Shown: piece by piece, positions 29,917-42,000 of the stretch
How positions within the stretch are numbered: position 1 is the first letter of the stretch
Layout of the letters: each line of letters opens with the position of its first letter
DNA from: Sporothrix humicola
Lineage: Eukaryota; Ascomycota; Sordariomycetes; Ophiostomatales; Ophiostomataceae
Length of the DNA: 64,000 bases
Assembly (NCBI GenBank): GCA_021396245.1
Contig: WNYE01000124.1
Location: 23,196 to 87,195 of the forward strand
Direction: 5' to 3'
Made by a program: the position numbers and the translations under genes
The notes under the pieces: generated by a model
The model's input: only the letters and a program-made list of their open reading frames with translations
Told to the model about the DNA's origin: nothing
The model's database searches: none

Positions 29917-31808
29917 TAGATATGCTGTGCCATGCTGACGAAGGCTTTCTTCTTGCTGTCAACGTCACGCACCTGATGTTATAATGGAGTCGATGCAGGA
30001 TTGGTTGATGGTTATATCAAATACCAGACTTTGCTTCTCTGTACTATTTTCTGTATTTTGTGCCCTTCTCTACTTCGGGGATCTTGTGTCAAAGTAAAGG
30101 AGAGAAATGTGTGCATGTGCAGGGGGAGTGGAGAGAAAAATGCAAGACAGCTGAAATTGAAGATGTGGACATGAACGACAGGGGCGCATTCATTACAAGT
30201 ATGTCGTATCTTTGTTTTCTGCACGTCGTATTATGACCAAGCCTGTTGAAGCTGGGGGCAACTGTTTACCCCACCCGCCGTATTTGGAGAGAAAGCGCCC
30301 CAATTAACTAATTCACTAATCACGCTCTTGTCCAGTCAATGCAAGCTGGACGCAAGTACAGCAAGCTATGAAAAATGAAAACGATAAATTGAAAGTGCTG
30401 CAACAAAGAAACCAACGGGAAGAGATGTCGCGAAAATATCGCCACGAGATGGAAAAAAAATTTACGTGCCGGTGTTCCGTTTGCAGATCTGGTGTTCAGT
30501 TTCATTTTTTTCTACAAGTTTGCAAGTACGATATCAGGAAGAGGGAGACAGACGGACAAAAAAGAATGGTGGCAAGGCAGAGAGGCGATCTCGGCCACCC
30601 TTTGTCTAAGCACAACTTCGATTCGTTTGGTCATGATCTTTGGTAGAAATACTCACCACGCGGTTCAGAGAACGGGTTCATATGTACCACCCTTTCCAGT
30701 TGTCCCTGAAGGGCACGCCTTCGTAAGCCCGAGAACAACTCAGGGTTCATGGGAATATGCCTAGACAAAATGAGCCAATACTACGCATTATGTAGTATTT
30801 TAAGTGAATATTGGATTAGTCTGCGGGTGTAAGGTAAACGGCCTTTTTTACAAAGTATAATGTCTCCGGTGCAAGGGATCCTTTACAATATCACTGACTG
30901 CCTGGCATTCTTGTTGCCCTTAAGAGGGCTTGATAGAGCCGACAGGAAAAATAAATTCTCATGAATTTATGGGGAAGAGGGTGGCCTACAATGTCTCGGT
31001 GCGACTCTTGACCCCAGGCTTGGAAAGGGACAAAAGACGGACCACTCCTTGAAAAGTGGGGAACTCTGGAGAAGCGGGAAGAAGGCCTAATAGGAAGCCA
31101 GGGACGTGGTAAGACGCGGTCAATTTTCGGCTCTGCCTCGTGACAGACAGAGCACAGAGCAAAGGATGCGAGTGTGCCATAAAATCATGAAAAAGCACAT
31201 ACGACGTACGACGTGCATTACCCCAAATTGGGGCCCCAGAACGCCAGAAAGGTGGGAAGTATGCGGTGGGCGATCTATTTTAGCGCTCCCCGCCATTAAA
31301 ATGCACTAAAACTGCAGCAGACATCAGCAAATAGCAACGAATTGTTTGTTTGCCGAGGGCCGAACACCCTTGAACCAGCCAGCGTCCAAACGGATCATCC
31401 GGGAGGGCCTAACCATCCCATTGGTGACGATTACCCCGTTCTTTCGACATAACAAGAAGGGAAACCTCAAGACAAGACTCTGGGGCAGGCAGACAATAAA
31501 GTTCGTGTCGTTTAGAAGACTAAGACAGAACAATATGCATCTTGGAAGATCTACACATCAAGAATACGGGGTCCCCATACAATAGCCCGAGGCCATCTCA
31601 CTGTAGAAATCAAGGACCCCTCGGTGACCACTAAGATTTGACTGCTTAGGAATATTGCCAAACACGTAGAGTAAAAGTAAAATGAAGTGAAATCCAGTGA
31701 CGCACATCTTATTTCGACATGACATTTAAATCACTCTTCGCACTCGGATTGTGATCTTGGTTGTGATCCAAACGGAGGTAAACAACCACACTCTTTTCCA
31801 AAATCATC
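29917..31808. promoter_or_regulatory. Long divergent region, regulator 1 / P450 1
   Basis: No gene is seen in 1.9 kb. On the P450 side there are CCGAGG at 31353-31358 and 31587-31592 and CCTCGG at 31619-31624. CCCCA-type CreA-like elements lie near 31218-31240. The start of regulator 1 has no such site close by, which argues against simple autoregulation through this core. Confidence 0.5.
31587..31624. promoter_or_regulatory. Inverted pair of FarA/CTF1-type sites upstream of P450 1
   Basis: CCGAGG (31587-31592) and CCTCGG (31619-31624) lie 185-220 bases before the ATG at 31809, the usual distance for fungal activator sites. Confidence 0.55.
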
Positions 31809-33501
31809 ATGGCCTTGCTCGATCTCGTCGACGCGGCCAGGTCGGCCAACTACTGGGTTGTCGTACCCAGTGTGGTAAGTCTAATCACTGCGTTTGATAT
31901 TGGATGCATTCAGCACAATCCATCACCAGTGTACTAACGACCAAACAGGTTCTACTTTACTTTGTTGCCGCCGCATTCTATAACCTGTACCTCAGTCCAC
32001 TGAGGAAGTTCCCCGGCCCGAAGCTATGGGCCATCTCTCAGATCCCGTTCTCGCTGTGTTGGATGTCCGGTGTTGGCCACAAAAAGATGTTTGAGCTGCA
32101 CCAGAAATATGGTGATATTGTCCGCATCACGCCTAACCAGCTGAGCTTTGGCTACCCAGAGGCCTGGAATGATATCATGGGCCACCGCAAGCGAGGTCAG
32201 GACGAGAACGGCAAGGACCCGGATTTCTGGCGCCATGACGACAAAATGACCCTTGTCGGTTCCAACCGCGAGAGACACGGCCGTCTTCGCAAGATCCTTT
32301 CGCACGGCTTCTCGGCGCAGGCCATGATTGAACAGACTCCCATCTTCCAGCAGTATGCCTCGCTCTTGATCAACAAGCTTCGTGGTGCTGCTGCTTCTGG
32401 TAACGCCGTTGAGATTACAAGGTGGTACAACTGGGCTACCTTTGATATGGCTGGCGACTTGATTTTCGGCGAACCCTTTGGCTGCCTGGACAAGGCTCAG
32501 TACCACCCATGGGTGAACCTGATCTACCAGCACCTCAAGGGTATCTCCATCTCCACGGCCCTGATTCGGTACCCCTTCTGCGACACCATCATCAAGCTCA
32601 TGACGCCTGCAAGTGTGGAAAAGGATATCAAGGCCCACGGCGACTTTACTGCTGCTCAGGTTGGCAAGCGCATGGCGTACGACAACCCGCGGCCTGATTT
32701 TATGGAGTCTATGATCAAGGCTCAAGGTAGAGGTGTAAGTTCTGCATGGGCACATTCTATTTAGTTTTCAGACTTTCGTCGAGAAGTATCTAACGTCGTG
32801 TAGGAGGTCACCATGAAAGAGGTCCATGCCAATGCGCACAACCTGATTGTTGGTGGCGCTGAGACGACGGCTACTACTCTGGCCGGCGCCACTTACCTTC
32901 TAGCCACGCACAAGGACGTCCAGAAGAAGCTGTACGAGGAGCTGCGTGCCAATTTTGACAGCGACGACCAGATCGACCTCATCAACGTCCAGAAGCTCGA
33001 CTACATGTTTGCTGTCATCCACGAGGCTCTCCGTGTCTACCCTGCCGTCCCGTCTGCCATCCCCCGCAAGACGCCTCCCGAAGGATCCATGATTGGCGGC
33101 CAGTTCATCCCTCCCAACACAATTCTGGGCGTCTGGCAGTGGCCCATGTTCCACAACCCCAAGTACTTCAAGGACCCCGAGTCGTTCATCCCGGAGCGCT
33201 GGCTTGGCGACCCGCGATTCGACAGTGATCAAAAGGTGGCTCTGCAGCCGTTTGCCGTTGGTCCTCGCAACTGTATTGGCAAGAAGTGAGTTTCTCCTCC
33301 ACATTGGCCCTTCAAATTTGACTCATACTAACGACATGTAGCCTGGCATACGCTGAGATGCGTCTGATCCTAGCCAAGATGATGTGGAACTTTGACATCG
33401 ACCTTGATCCTCGCAGCGAAGGCTGGCTCGAGAAGAACGTCGTCTATCTGCTGTGGGAGAAGCCCGAGCTCTACGTGAAGCTGACCCCCAAGGCAGTGTA
33501 A
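31809..33501 (+). CDS. Cytochrome P450 monooxygenase 1
   Basis: There are four exons: 31809-31874, 31949-32734, 32804-33285 and 33342-33501, giving 497 residues, a normal microsomal P450 length. An N-terminal membrane anchor (VVVPSVVLLYFVAAAFYNLY) is followed by the proline-rich FPGPK hinge. The I-helix motif is G302-A-E-T-T, the K-helix is E358-A-L-R361, and the heme loop is FAVGPRNCIG with Cys441 as heme ligand. It needs NADPH-P450 reductase and sits in the ER membrane. The clade resembles isotrichodermin-hydroxylase-like fungal P450s, but the substrate is unknown. Three CCTCGG-type sites in the promoter suggest that it belongs to the cluster, perhaps introducing the first hydroxyl group. 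Confidence 0.9.
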
Positions 33502-34715
33502 GAGGTGAAGTGTTGTGTGGGGGTGTTTGTTTGTAAGATTGCCATCGTGTTTTTGGGCAATGCCGTGTGGACACTATTGACACCATTGTCATGTCGTTAA
33601 GCCCCACTTATGGGCATGTGTATTTAGTACGAAGCGTAACGTGTTCAACTAGCTTCTTGCGATGCGTTGTTATGAGCATTTCATTGTCGTTAATCAAAAA
33701 AATCAAATATACTCAATGGCAGTCATCTTCTTGTGCGGCAAATTGACCCCGACATTATGTTGAGAAAATGCCATTATGTGCTGGTAAAATTTGAATGGTG
33801 TGTATGACCTCATCTCGAGTGAATTTGGTGATATACGTAATGATTTTGGGACTTGACTTCGTCGGGATATTCAAATCGTATCTACGCAAATTTGAGAAGG
33901 ATCATTTATATTCATATAGATTGTTGTCTTTTTTATTTCACATATTTTGAAACATAATTGTCATTGTCTAGAAAGTGATAATAATTTTCAAATAATCAAG
34001 TTCCACTTGAAACAAGTTCTATGAAAAACAAGATGGAAAAAAAAAGATCAATCTAGTCAAAAATTAAAACGTAATTTAGAGAAACGCAAATAGAGGACAG
34101 TTCAGGGAAATGGGCTTTAATTGCACAGACTTGGATGATAAAAACAAATGGTACTTAAGTATCTGTACGTGAGTCTAATGTGTGCCTTATAGAACACCTG
34201 GATATACAAACATACACGCAATGAGAGAGATACCTGAAGTGATCTATGTAGGTATTGCACTGTAAATATCTAAATTGAAGGTTAAATGGAACGAAAAACA
34301 TCGTGTAATATCGGACTTATGCACATAATTCTCATAACCAGTGGCACAAAATTCGTCGCGGACGTTCCATAACACTGAAAACAATAGAGCGTGGAAGATG
34401 GAAGTATAGCGGGAAGTAATATTATGATAAACGACTAACGGGAAGTGGAATTATGCGTACATTGCTTTGTTGAAGCGACGACTAATAAACTGAAGAAAAA
34501 TGGTATATGGTATAATTAAACACCCTCAATCTTGAACCTCCACATATCCACAAACTCACACATCCGCCCTTCCACAGCTCCGTCTCCTTTTAATCGCCTT
34601 ATCACCAACCCCTGCATATACTGAATCCAAACATTGTTGAACAATTGTCAGACGCCAGATGTAGACCTTTGGAATTGGAAATTCTCTGAAAAGAAACCAC
34701 ACCACTCGGCATGAT
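33502..34715. other. AT-rich convergent intergenic region
   Basis: It lies between the 3' ends of P450 1 and the MFS transporter. It is strongly AT-rich; no gene and no CCTCGG-type site is seen. Confidence 0.6.
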
Positions 34716-36389
34716 TTACTTCTCGTTCTGGGGGTTGTTCTCGACCTCGACCGCGCCGCCCTTCTCCTCAATGAAGCGCAGGGCACGATCGTCCTCGAGT
34801 TCAGACTGGAAGACGGCAACCTGGTCCTTGTCGCCGAATAGCTCAGCAATTTCTTCAAGGGGCTTGCCGCGGGTGTCTGGGTAAAAGTAGATGACGACAG
34901 CGGCAAGGGCATCGAAGACAATAAATATGATGTAGAACTTCCAGCCAATGTTGGCAAAGGCCGTGGGAGCCGACTGCAGCCAGACAATGCTGGCAATGCA
35001 GAGACTGCACATGCCAATGGCGTAGCCCTCGCCACGCACAAAAGTGGGCCAGATCTCAGCCACATACGTGAAACCGACGCCCTCGACAAACAGACCCAGG
35101 CAGGTGACGTTGAGGAAGAGCATGGCGGCGGCGGCAATCAGACCAGAGCGGTTGGTGGTCCCCAGGTAGTGCTTCTGGAGCGCAGCCTCGATGATGACAG
35201 TGACACCACTAACGGCGAAACCAAAAGACATGAGCTTGTTGCGGGGGAAGCGGTCAACGATGAAGATACTGAGCGTGTTCATGACCCAACCGGTGATCTG
35301 GTAGCCACCCTGCATCTGGAGGACATTGCTCGGGGAGAAGCCTAGGCTCGTGTAGATCATACCGCCGTAGTCTGGAAAGTTGTTAGTACCGATATAAGAA
35401 ACAGAAATATTGTGACGGGAAGGCAACATACTGTTGATGACAAGAGCGCCGGAGCTCATCTGGGCAAAGGTCAGGAAAGCGCTCATCAGAGCACGCTTGC
35501 GGAGAGACGGGGTCGAGAGGATCTTGACATAGTTGCCGGCCACGTTGGCAGCCGACCGGGCCTGGTCCGCCTGAATCTGCTGCTGGATCTGGTACAGCTC
35601 GCGCTTGGCGTACAAGTGGTTGGGGTCGTACTTGTTCGAGTGCAGACGGCGCAGAATCTGCCAGGCGTCGTCGGTGCGGCCCTTTTCGATGAGGAAACGA
35701 GGCGACTCGGGGACCCAGTGCATGCAGGCAAGGAACAGGAAGGGAAAGAAACCAGATAGGGCAATGGGACCACGCCACTGGTTGTTGTGGCCCTGGTAGT
35801 AGTAGAATCCAATGCCCGTGTAGGATGCGGCAGTGTAACCCAGGTTGATCATGGCCGGGTGGATCTGCACAAGGAAGCCACGTCTCTTGGGCGGGACGAG
35901 CTCAGCCATCCACATGGGAATGACGGAAAGCATTTGGAAAGAGCCCCAGCCCTGGAAGAAACGGAAGGTGATGAACATGCCAATGTGCACAGAGCCGGCG
36001 ATGATGCCACTGGAAATCAGGACGATGAGAGCGGCCAGGGCAGCGCACTTCTTGCGGCCATACTTGGTGACGACGAAACCGCTAAAGAGAGCACCAAAGG
36101 CACCGCCAGTGTAGTAGAGGCCGTTGGTAGCACCGATGAGAGCAGTGGCGTTGGGGTTGGTGGCAAGATTAAGGCTGACGAAGAAGGACGGCTGGGACAG
36201 AGTAGTGGCGATGATGGACGAGGCAAAACCCATCGTGGCCGAGCCAAAGCCCAGGATGATGAAGATGAGGATGACACGAGAGTTGATGCCGGTCGAGACA
36301 GCCTTGTCATCCAAGTGAACGTCCTCGCTCGAATGCCCGCGAGGGGAATCGACGGTATCCGTGGCTGCACCCATGGTTGTGATGTCCAA
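34716..36389 (-). CDS. MFS sugar-porter-family transporter
   Basis: There are two exons, 36389-35432 and 35371-34716, giving 537 residues. The 60-nt intron (35431-35372) is a multiple of three and has no stop, so the unspliced frame reads 557 residues. Splicing is supported by a GTATGT donor, an ACTAAC branch site and a TTCCAG acceptor, and by restoring the family motif LVINNYGGMIY. Sugar-porter signatures are GGAFGALFSG...KYGRKK, PESPRFLIEKGR and PDTRGKPLEEIAELF. About twelve membrane segments are expected in the plasma membrane. Members carry sugars but also other polyols, lactones and acids; the cargo is unknown. A CCTCGG lies about 0.5 kb upstream, so uptake of the cluster's substrate is possible. 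Confidence 0.9.
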   Translation of the reverse strand: MDITTMGAATDTVDSPRGHSSEDVHLDDKAVSTGINSRVILIFIILGFGSATMGFASSIIATTLSQPSFFVSLNLATNPNATALIGATNGLYYTGGAFGALFSGFVVTKYGRKKCAALAALIVLISSGIIAGSVHIGMFITFRFFQGWGSFQMLSVIPMWMAELVPPKRRGFLVQIHPAMINLGYTAASYTGIGFYYYQGHNNQWRGPIALSGFFPFLFLACMHWVPESPRFLIEKGRTDDAWQILRRLHSNKYDPNHLYAKRELYQIQQQIQADQARSAANVAGNYVKILSTPSLRKRALMSAFLTFAQMSSGALVINSMLPSRHNISVSYIGTNNFPDYGGMIYTSLGFSPSNVLQMQGGYQITGWVMNTLSIFIVDRFPRNKLMSFGFAVSGVTVIIEAALQKHYLGTTNRSGLIAAAAMLFLNVTCLGLFVEGVGFTYVAEIWPTFVRGEGYAIGMCSLCIASIVWLQSAPTAFANIGWKFYIIFIVFDALAAVVIYFYPDTRGKPLEEIAELFGDKDQVAVFQSELEDDRALRFIEEKGGAVEVENNPQNEK

Positions 36390-38503
36390 GGAGGCAGGAA
36401 ATCAAAATAGTCAAAGTATCAAGGAAAAAATATTATGGGATAAGTGGTCGGAGGATACGCCAGGTCGAAGGTGGCACACTTTTTTGGCTTGATGGGAAAG
36501 GGATGTTGAACACAGACAAGATCAAGAAACAACAAATTCAGCTGGCATGTCGTGGGCAATTTATACATAATATGACTGTATCATCGAGATAGAGAAATGA
36601 CAGGCAAAAAGACAAAACCGACAAAACAGAGTCACATCGACATTCCAATATGGGGACTGGGGAAAACCTTGGCAAAGGGAAGGACTACACAGAGTAGTCT
36701 CACAGAAACACGCTCACGAAGATAGTAGATTGCGGGGAAAATGGCAGAGCGGGATAATGTGAAAATAGCAAATTGTCCATCACCAGACTATACGATATGG
36801 GTGCGTAATCAGAGTTACCGAATGGCGGCGTGTCAAGTAAACAAAGTAAACAAACATCCAAATACAGGGTGACCTCGGTCACGTATTGTGTCTTGTGAGC
36901 TGGTGATCTCTGCAAAAACAAAGAGGCAGATCTACAGAAATGGTCTTGATGCAAATCACAAAATTAAGAAAATCAAATTCAACGATCATTTGCGACGAGA
37001 AGACCATGATGGGAGATTCTGTTGTGGTGCCGATGTCGAGCGTCTTTGTTTTTTTCGGTGCAATTATTTTGATTTCAAAAAGTGTGATGCATAGTGACGG
37101 CTATGTGCAGATAGTTCGTAGCGTTTTTGGGTCCACACTTTGCTATGCAGTATCAAGGCATTTTGTGTTGAGATATTGGCTAGACCACGTTAATAGGGAC
37201 ATCCATTGTCCATTGGCTAGGTCTGTTCTGTGCAGTCAAGCTCAATGAGATTAACTCCCCCAGACCTTCCCCAGAAATCCACCCCAGGAGCCCGCCACAT
37301 AAGCCCACCCCAGCGGGCGCCCCAGACAGACTGGGCACTTACTGTCATACAGATGGGGGACCAAAGTACCAGCCCCAGGGGTCTGGATTGGCCACGGACT
37401 CGACGGTATTCTCCGCAAGTGCCTATGGCAATGCAACTATTGAATAGGACCACATATGACTGGTTCGTGTACCCCCCTTTCCCCAATTTTATCTTTTTTA
37501 CTTTTTGTTGATGCACTTTTGTGTGCCTGCGTGCTAGGTTGGGAAGGCCTGGGACAAGATAGAGAAAAAGTCCAAAGTAGTTCAGTGTAATACGGAGGAA
37601 ATACGAGTGTAAAATGTAACGCAACATGCCGCAACAATTGTCAGCACAAAGGGTGAAGTTGAGCTTGCCGAGGCGTTCTACAAGATCAACACTCGGCTAT
37701 CAAAGTTAGCCGAAGTGGCCACCCCTGACAGGAAGATCTCACCAAAAAACCTGGTTTTATTAGCTTCGGCATCCTGAGACTTGGGGCGCAAGCTTCAATC
37801 TGGGGTTCTTTTCTCCAGTTTGTGCTTTCTCCGCACACGCTGGTCAAAAGCCACGAAAATCTAGACTCGGGCGCATGGGTTCAATCCCTTCGTTCTTGAG
37901 GGCAAGAGTAAAGTTTTGAGCTTCGGTCTTTCCAGGTTTCGAACGCCGAGTTGCAATTCAAAGTCCCCCAATGTCGGACTCCTAGGGCCTGACCGTTCCC
38001 CTTTCTGTCGAACCAAGAGTCTCCCGTTAGTGTCTCTTGTTGAGGTCTTTCAAATGTCGACTAAAGCCGTGTTGCTTGTTTTGGCGGGGATCGGTGCCCC
38101 ATGTGAAAACGTCCTTCTGGTCCCTCAATTTCTAGTTTTCTATGGTCACTAGGGTCTTTAGGGGGCGGGGTCGGTGCCCGTGGGGCGCGGGCGCGACAGC
38201 GCCAGTCCTCCAGTATTTGCCCAAATTATTGCTTGCAGCCTGCATTCGACATATGGGAAAAGAAGGAGTTTGACTTGCGCATTTCCAGACCATCTCTGTT
38301 TTTACCCACGGCCCATGGACCCTTCTGTAGCTCAGCCCACGCGTCATTTCACATTAGAAGAGAAGCGAACAAAGGCAAAATCACCCATGTTTCCCCAAAG
38401 TCTCCAATTTTCGGGTGGCAGTTCACTTGACATTTGAAAGACAGTTAACAACCCCAATGACAAAAAAAAGAGAAACAGTTGACATACAACAGACGACAAC
38501 AGC
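36390..38503. other. Long divergent region, MFS transporter / regulator 2
   Basis: This 2.1-kb stretch has no gene that I can support. CCTCGG at 36873-36878 sits inside the symmetrical flank GTGACC-TC-GGTCAC. CCGAGG is at 37668-37673. CCCCAG elements cluster at about 37257-37330. A near-repeat of a G-rich block occurs at 38083-38100 and 38164-38179. Confidence 0.5.
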
Positions 38504-41314
38504 ATGGCATCACCAAACTCAGCATCCAGCTTGCATGACGAGCCCTCTCACGACAAGATGACGCATAGCAACGAATTGGGAAAACGCACCGCCCGAGAAA
38601 GTCCCACAAGTAACAGCAACAGCCGACCACCGAAGCGTCGCGCCCACAAGGCATGCTTGTCATGTCGCAACCGTAAAGTGCGCTGCGACGTCGTCAGCCG
38701 TGGCCAGCCATGCACGAATTGCCGGCTGGACGGCGTCGACTGTGCCGTGAAAGAGTCCAATCGGGGCCGAAAGCCTGGCGCAGTTTGCGCCGCGCAGCGA
38801 GAACGGGCTGCGGCTGCCGCCGCCGCCGCTGCAGCTGCCGCAGAAGCCCAGTTGCAATCTAAATCCCAATCGCAAACACAAACACAAACACAATCAGAAT
38901 GCATCACGGCCACACCAGCACCCGCGCCGCGAGTTGAACTGTCCCCAGCAGACATTTTATCACCGCCGCAGCAGATGGACGGCGATCAGCAAAGCAACCA
39001 CACGCACAATCATAACCATAATCACAACCACAACCACACAATGGCGGTCCCGTTTGAGGCGCCAAGGCATCGCAAACTCTCACATTCCCACTCCCAGCCC
39101 GCGCAAGTCCCCATGGACGTGGACGATATTTCGCCTCGTGATGTCTCCCAGCGCAGGCATTCACATGTTCAGAATTCAAACACCCAGAGCCCCCACGCTC
39201 AAAATGGTCTTAGTTCTCATCAAAATCAAAGCCAGCATATCCACAGTGGTGCACAGAGCAACCTGTCGCCGATATCTGATCATTGGATCCCGCGAGCCGC
39301 CTCATCACCTGCTCGTCCACCGCTCACAACCAGCTCAATACCTCGTCTTCCTGCCTACATTCGGCCAGTCCCGGTATATCTTCGCCAGAGAGATTTGCAA
39401 TATCTGGCCGACAGTGGCGCCCTCGCCATTCCCGACGACGCTTTTCGTGACGAGCTGTTGCGGACCTATGTTCATGTTGTCTATCCGTTTATGCCAACAC
39501 TCGACCTTGAAGATCTGCTGGGACCCATCGCCAACCCCAACGACCCCAACCACAGCCCCGTCAGCTTGCTCCTCTTCCAGGCCATCATGTTTGCGGGCGT
39601 GACCTTTGTCGATGCAAAGTTTCTCCATGCTCGCGGCTACGACAGCAGAAAGGCTGCTCGCAAGGCGTTCTTTAGCCGTGTCCGTCTACTGTACGGCCTC
39701 GACTACGAGCAGGATCGTCTGCCTTTGCTGCAAGCCGTCCTCCTCATGACGTACTGGTACGACTGCCCTGACAACGACAAGGACACATGGTACTGGATGG
39801 GCATTGCCTTGTCGCTCGCCCAAGTCAGCGCCTACCACCGTGAGCCATCCATGCCTTCCCTTAAACAGCGTCGGCTACGGCGCCGTATCTGGTGGTCGTG
39901 TGTCATACGCGACAGACTGCTTGCACTCGGTGTCCGGCGCCCATCCAGGATTTACAACGACGACTTTCGGGTGGATCCGCTCTCCATTGACGATTTTGAC
40001 CCGCGCGTGCCGTCAGAACCCGTCGCTCGCCTTTTAGGGGATTCACGCTTCGCATCGACCGATCCTTCTGCACGAATTCAAGCAGCTGTTTTGGTAGTGG
40101 AACTGAGCAAACTCTGCACCTGTCTGGGACAGATCCTGCACTCGCAATACTCCATCACTAGCAGCCAGGCCCAGTCGGCCCGCTCAGAATATTTACGGAG
40201 GGCCGTTGTTGTGCCCCGGGAGTCTGGCACAAAAATGGAAGACCTGGCCCGGTGTGATGCAGAACTCGAAGAGTGGTATGCCAACCAGGACATGCGCGCC
40301 AAATACACTACCATCCGCACTCCCAGAGGCGCCACAGTCGACGTTGCGACCCGCGTTATCCACCTGCACCAAGCCCAGCTGCACATGATTTATCTCACGA
40401 CGGTCACTGTCCTGCACAAACCACAAGTGTTCGCGTCTGGCTCAAGTCAACCAGCATCTGGAGCAGGGGCAGAAAACGACCAGACCAATGCCCAACGGAG
40501 AATATCAAAGGCCAAGATCATGGACGCTGCTGTCGCCATCACCAAACTCGCTCACAGTCTCAAAGCCAGCGACCAGCTCCGCTTCCTGTCCACAAGCAGT
40601 GTCCCAGCTTTCTTATCCGCCAGCCTCATCCACTTGATGGACACGAGATCGCCTGACGACGACATTCGCAGCATCAGCATCGGACGTTTCTGCCAGTGTG
40701 TCGGCGCTCTACAGCAACTCCAGGACATCTACAGCTCGGCCGACTACGCCATCTATTTTTTGAGAGATGTGCTAAAGAACGCCAATATTGATGTGCCCAT
40801 GGTGAGGCTGGCCCTGATGTCGCCCACTGCCGACGAGTCAAATTTCCAACAACAACAACAACAACAGCAGCAGCAGCAGCAGCAGCAGAGGGCATCTCGG
40901 TCGACATCAGACTGCCCTTCATCGTCGTCGCGGATTTGGACACCGCCGTATCAGCCACAGTCTCAAAGCCCCCGCCAAAATCAAAACACAGCCCAGAATC
41001 ACACTCTGGACCAAAATCAGCCAACGTTCTGCCCCGAACTGCCTCTCGGGAGAGACCCAAATGGCTTTCCAGACTCTGGCCTGTCGCAAATGCCACAGAC
41101 GCTCTTTGCCAGCCAATTCAGCAGTGGCTTAACTGCAGCCAATGTGTTTGGCGGCCCGCAGGAAGCGGGAGATGTTGGCGATGTGATCTTTGACCCCCTG
41201 TTGATGAACAGCTGGCTCGACATTGATGTCAATGGCGGCGTGCCTCCACTCAGCGTGAATGGGTTTGATGTCGATGGAAACACGTCTGTGATGGCCACCG
41301 GTCCATTCATGTGA
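38504..41314 (+). CDS. FarA/FarB/CTF1-type Zn2Cys6 transcription factor 2
   Basis: This is a single-exon protein of 936 residues. The zinc cluster is C51-x2-C54-x6-C61-x8-C70-x2-C73-x6-C80 with VRCDVVSRGQPCTNCRLD, nearly identical to regulator 1. The conserved middle domain has LRQRDLQYLADSGALAIPDD, VSLLLFQAIMFAGVTFVD, ARKAFFSRVRLLYGLD and DTWYWMGIALSLAQ. Low-complexity regions are an alanine run after the cluster, an Asn/His repeat at about residue 167-180 and a glutamine run at about 783-796 that could act as an activation region. It is a nuclear DNA-binding protein, and recognition of CCTCGG is predicted from the family. Unlike regulator 1 it has no intron in the equivalent place, so the duplication is not recent or the intron was lost. 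Confidence 0.92.
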   Translation: MASPNSASSLHDEPSHDKMTHSNELGKRTARESPTSNSNSRPPKRRAHKACLSCRNRKVRCDVVSRGQPCTNCRLDGVDCAVKESNRGRKPGAVCAAQRERAAAAAAAAAAAAEAQLQSKSQSQTQTQTQSECITATPAPAPRVELSPADILSPPQQMDGDQQSNHTHNHNHNHNHNHTMAVPFEAPRHRKLSHSHSQPAQVPMDVDDISPRDVSQRRHSHVQNSNTQSPHAQNGLSSHQNQSQHIHSGAQSNLSPISDHWIPRAASSPARPPLTTSSIPRLPAYIRPVPVYLRQRDLQYLADSGALAIPDDAFRDELLRTYVHVVYPFMPTLDLEDLLGPIANPNDPNHSPVSLLLFQAIMFAGVTFVDAKFLHARGYDSRKAARKAFFSRVRLLYGLDYEQDRLPLLQAVLLMTYWYDCPDNDKDTWYWMGIALSLAQVSAYHREPSMPSLKQRRLRRRIWWSCVIRDRLLALGVRRPSRIYNDDFRVDPLSIDDFDPRVPSEPVARLLGDSRFASTDPSARIQAAVLVVELSKLCTCLGQILHSQYSITSSQAQSARSEYLRRAVVVPRESGTKMEDLARCDAELEEWYANQDMRAKYTTIRTPRGATVDVATRVIHLHQAQLHMIYLTTVTVLHKPQVFASGSSQPASGAGAENDQTNAQRRISKAKIMDAAVAITKLAHSLKASDQLRFLSTSSVPAFLSASLIHLMDTRSPDDDIRSISIGRFCQCVGALQQLQDIYSSADYAIYFLRDVLKNANIDVPMVRLALMSPTADESNFQQQQQQQQQQQQQQRASRSTSDCPSSSSRIWTPPYQPQSQSPRQNQNTAQNHTLDQNQPTFCPELPLGRDPNGFPDSGLSQMPQTLFASQFSSGLTAANVFGGPQEAGDVGDVIFDPLLMNSWLDIDVNGGVPPLSVNGFDVDGNTSVMATGPFM
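40846..40891. repeat. CAA/CAG trinucleotide repeat coding for glutamine
   Basis: An in-frame mixture of CAA and CAG codons encodes a run of about 14 glutamines inside regulator 2. Confidence 0.9.
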
Positions 41315-42000
41315 CTGGGGGGAATTAGGAGACAATTAAGGAGACGTGTTTATCGTGTTTGTCACGTTTGTCAAAAATGCGAACTGCCTTGTGTCTTTTT
41401 CTTCTTCTAGCGACTTTTTCTATTAGTTTAGAGTGTTAATTATGCTGCTTCTCCACTAGCCTTTGTTCTCGCTGCTGTTGGTGACCTGGATCGGTTCCTG
41501 TTGGCTGGCTCTGCCTGTACTGGCCCCTTTTGGCCCTATTTTCCCACTTAATGGCTGCAGGATCCTTTGTAACGGCGTCATGCGTGCCTCATTATATGCC
41601 TCGTTAAGGGGGGCCAGACACCTGAAATTGGTCAGAAAATGGGGAAACTGCCGCTAAAACCAGGAGGAGACAGTAGCCACTGGACGCATGTCTTGAATGA
41701 GGAGAATCGCTAAAAAGAAAGAGGAAGAAGGCCCATAGACCTGTCGTCACGGCCGATCTGGGCACTAAAATTGGTTAGAACCTGATGGATCAGCGGACAC
41801 ACAGGCCTTACCCCGCAGTTTCGTTTTGTTCCCTCCCCCCAGAGTCCCAGCACTCAGGTTCGGACTGGTGCTTGTATGTAAAGCAAATGGGCCGCTGTTA
41901 CGTCGCCGTCGCGCGTGCTTCTCTGGCACCAGTTAACAGCGACCTAAATGCAATCTCAAAAGCCAAGAGACACATCGACACATTGACACAACGACGCAAC
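41315..42000. other. Intergenic region upstream of regulator 3
   Basis: No gene and no CCTCGG-type site is seen. It is the probable promoter of regulator 3. The frame of regulator 3 stays open upstream to 41785, but the first methionine with family-like sequence after it is at 42001. Confidence 0.5.

Noticed and set aside
37878..37895. tRNA-like T-arm sequence (GGGTTCAATCCC)
   Set aside because: The five-pair stem does not close fully and no acceptor or anticodon arms can be built around it.
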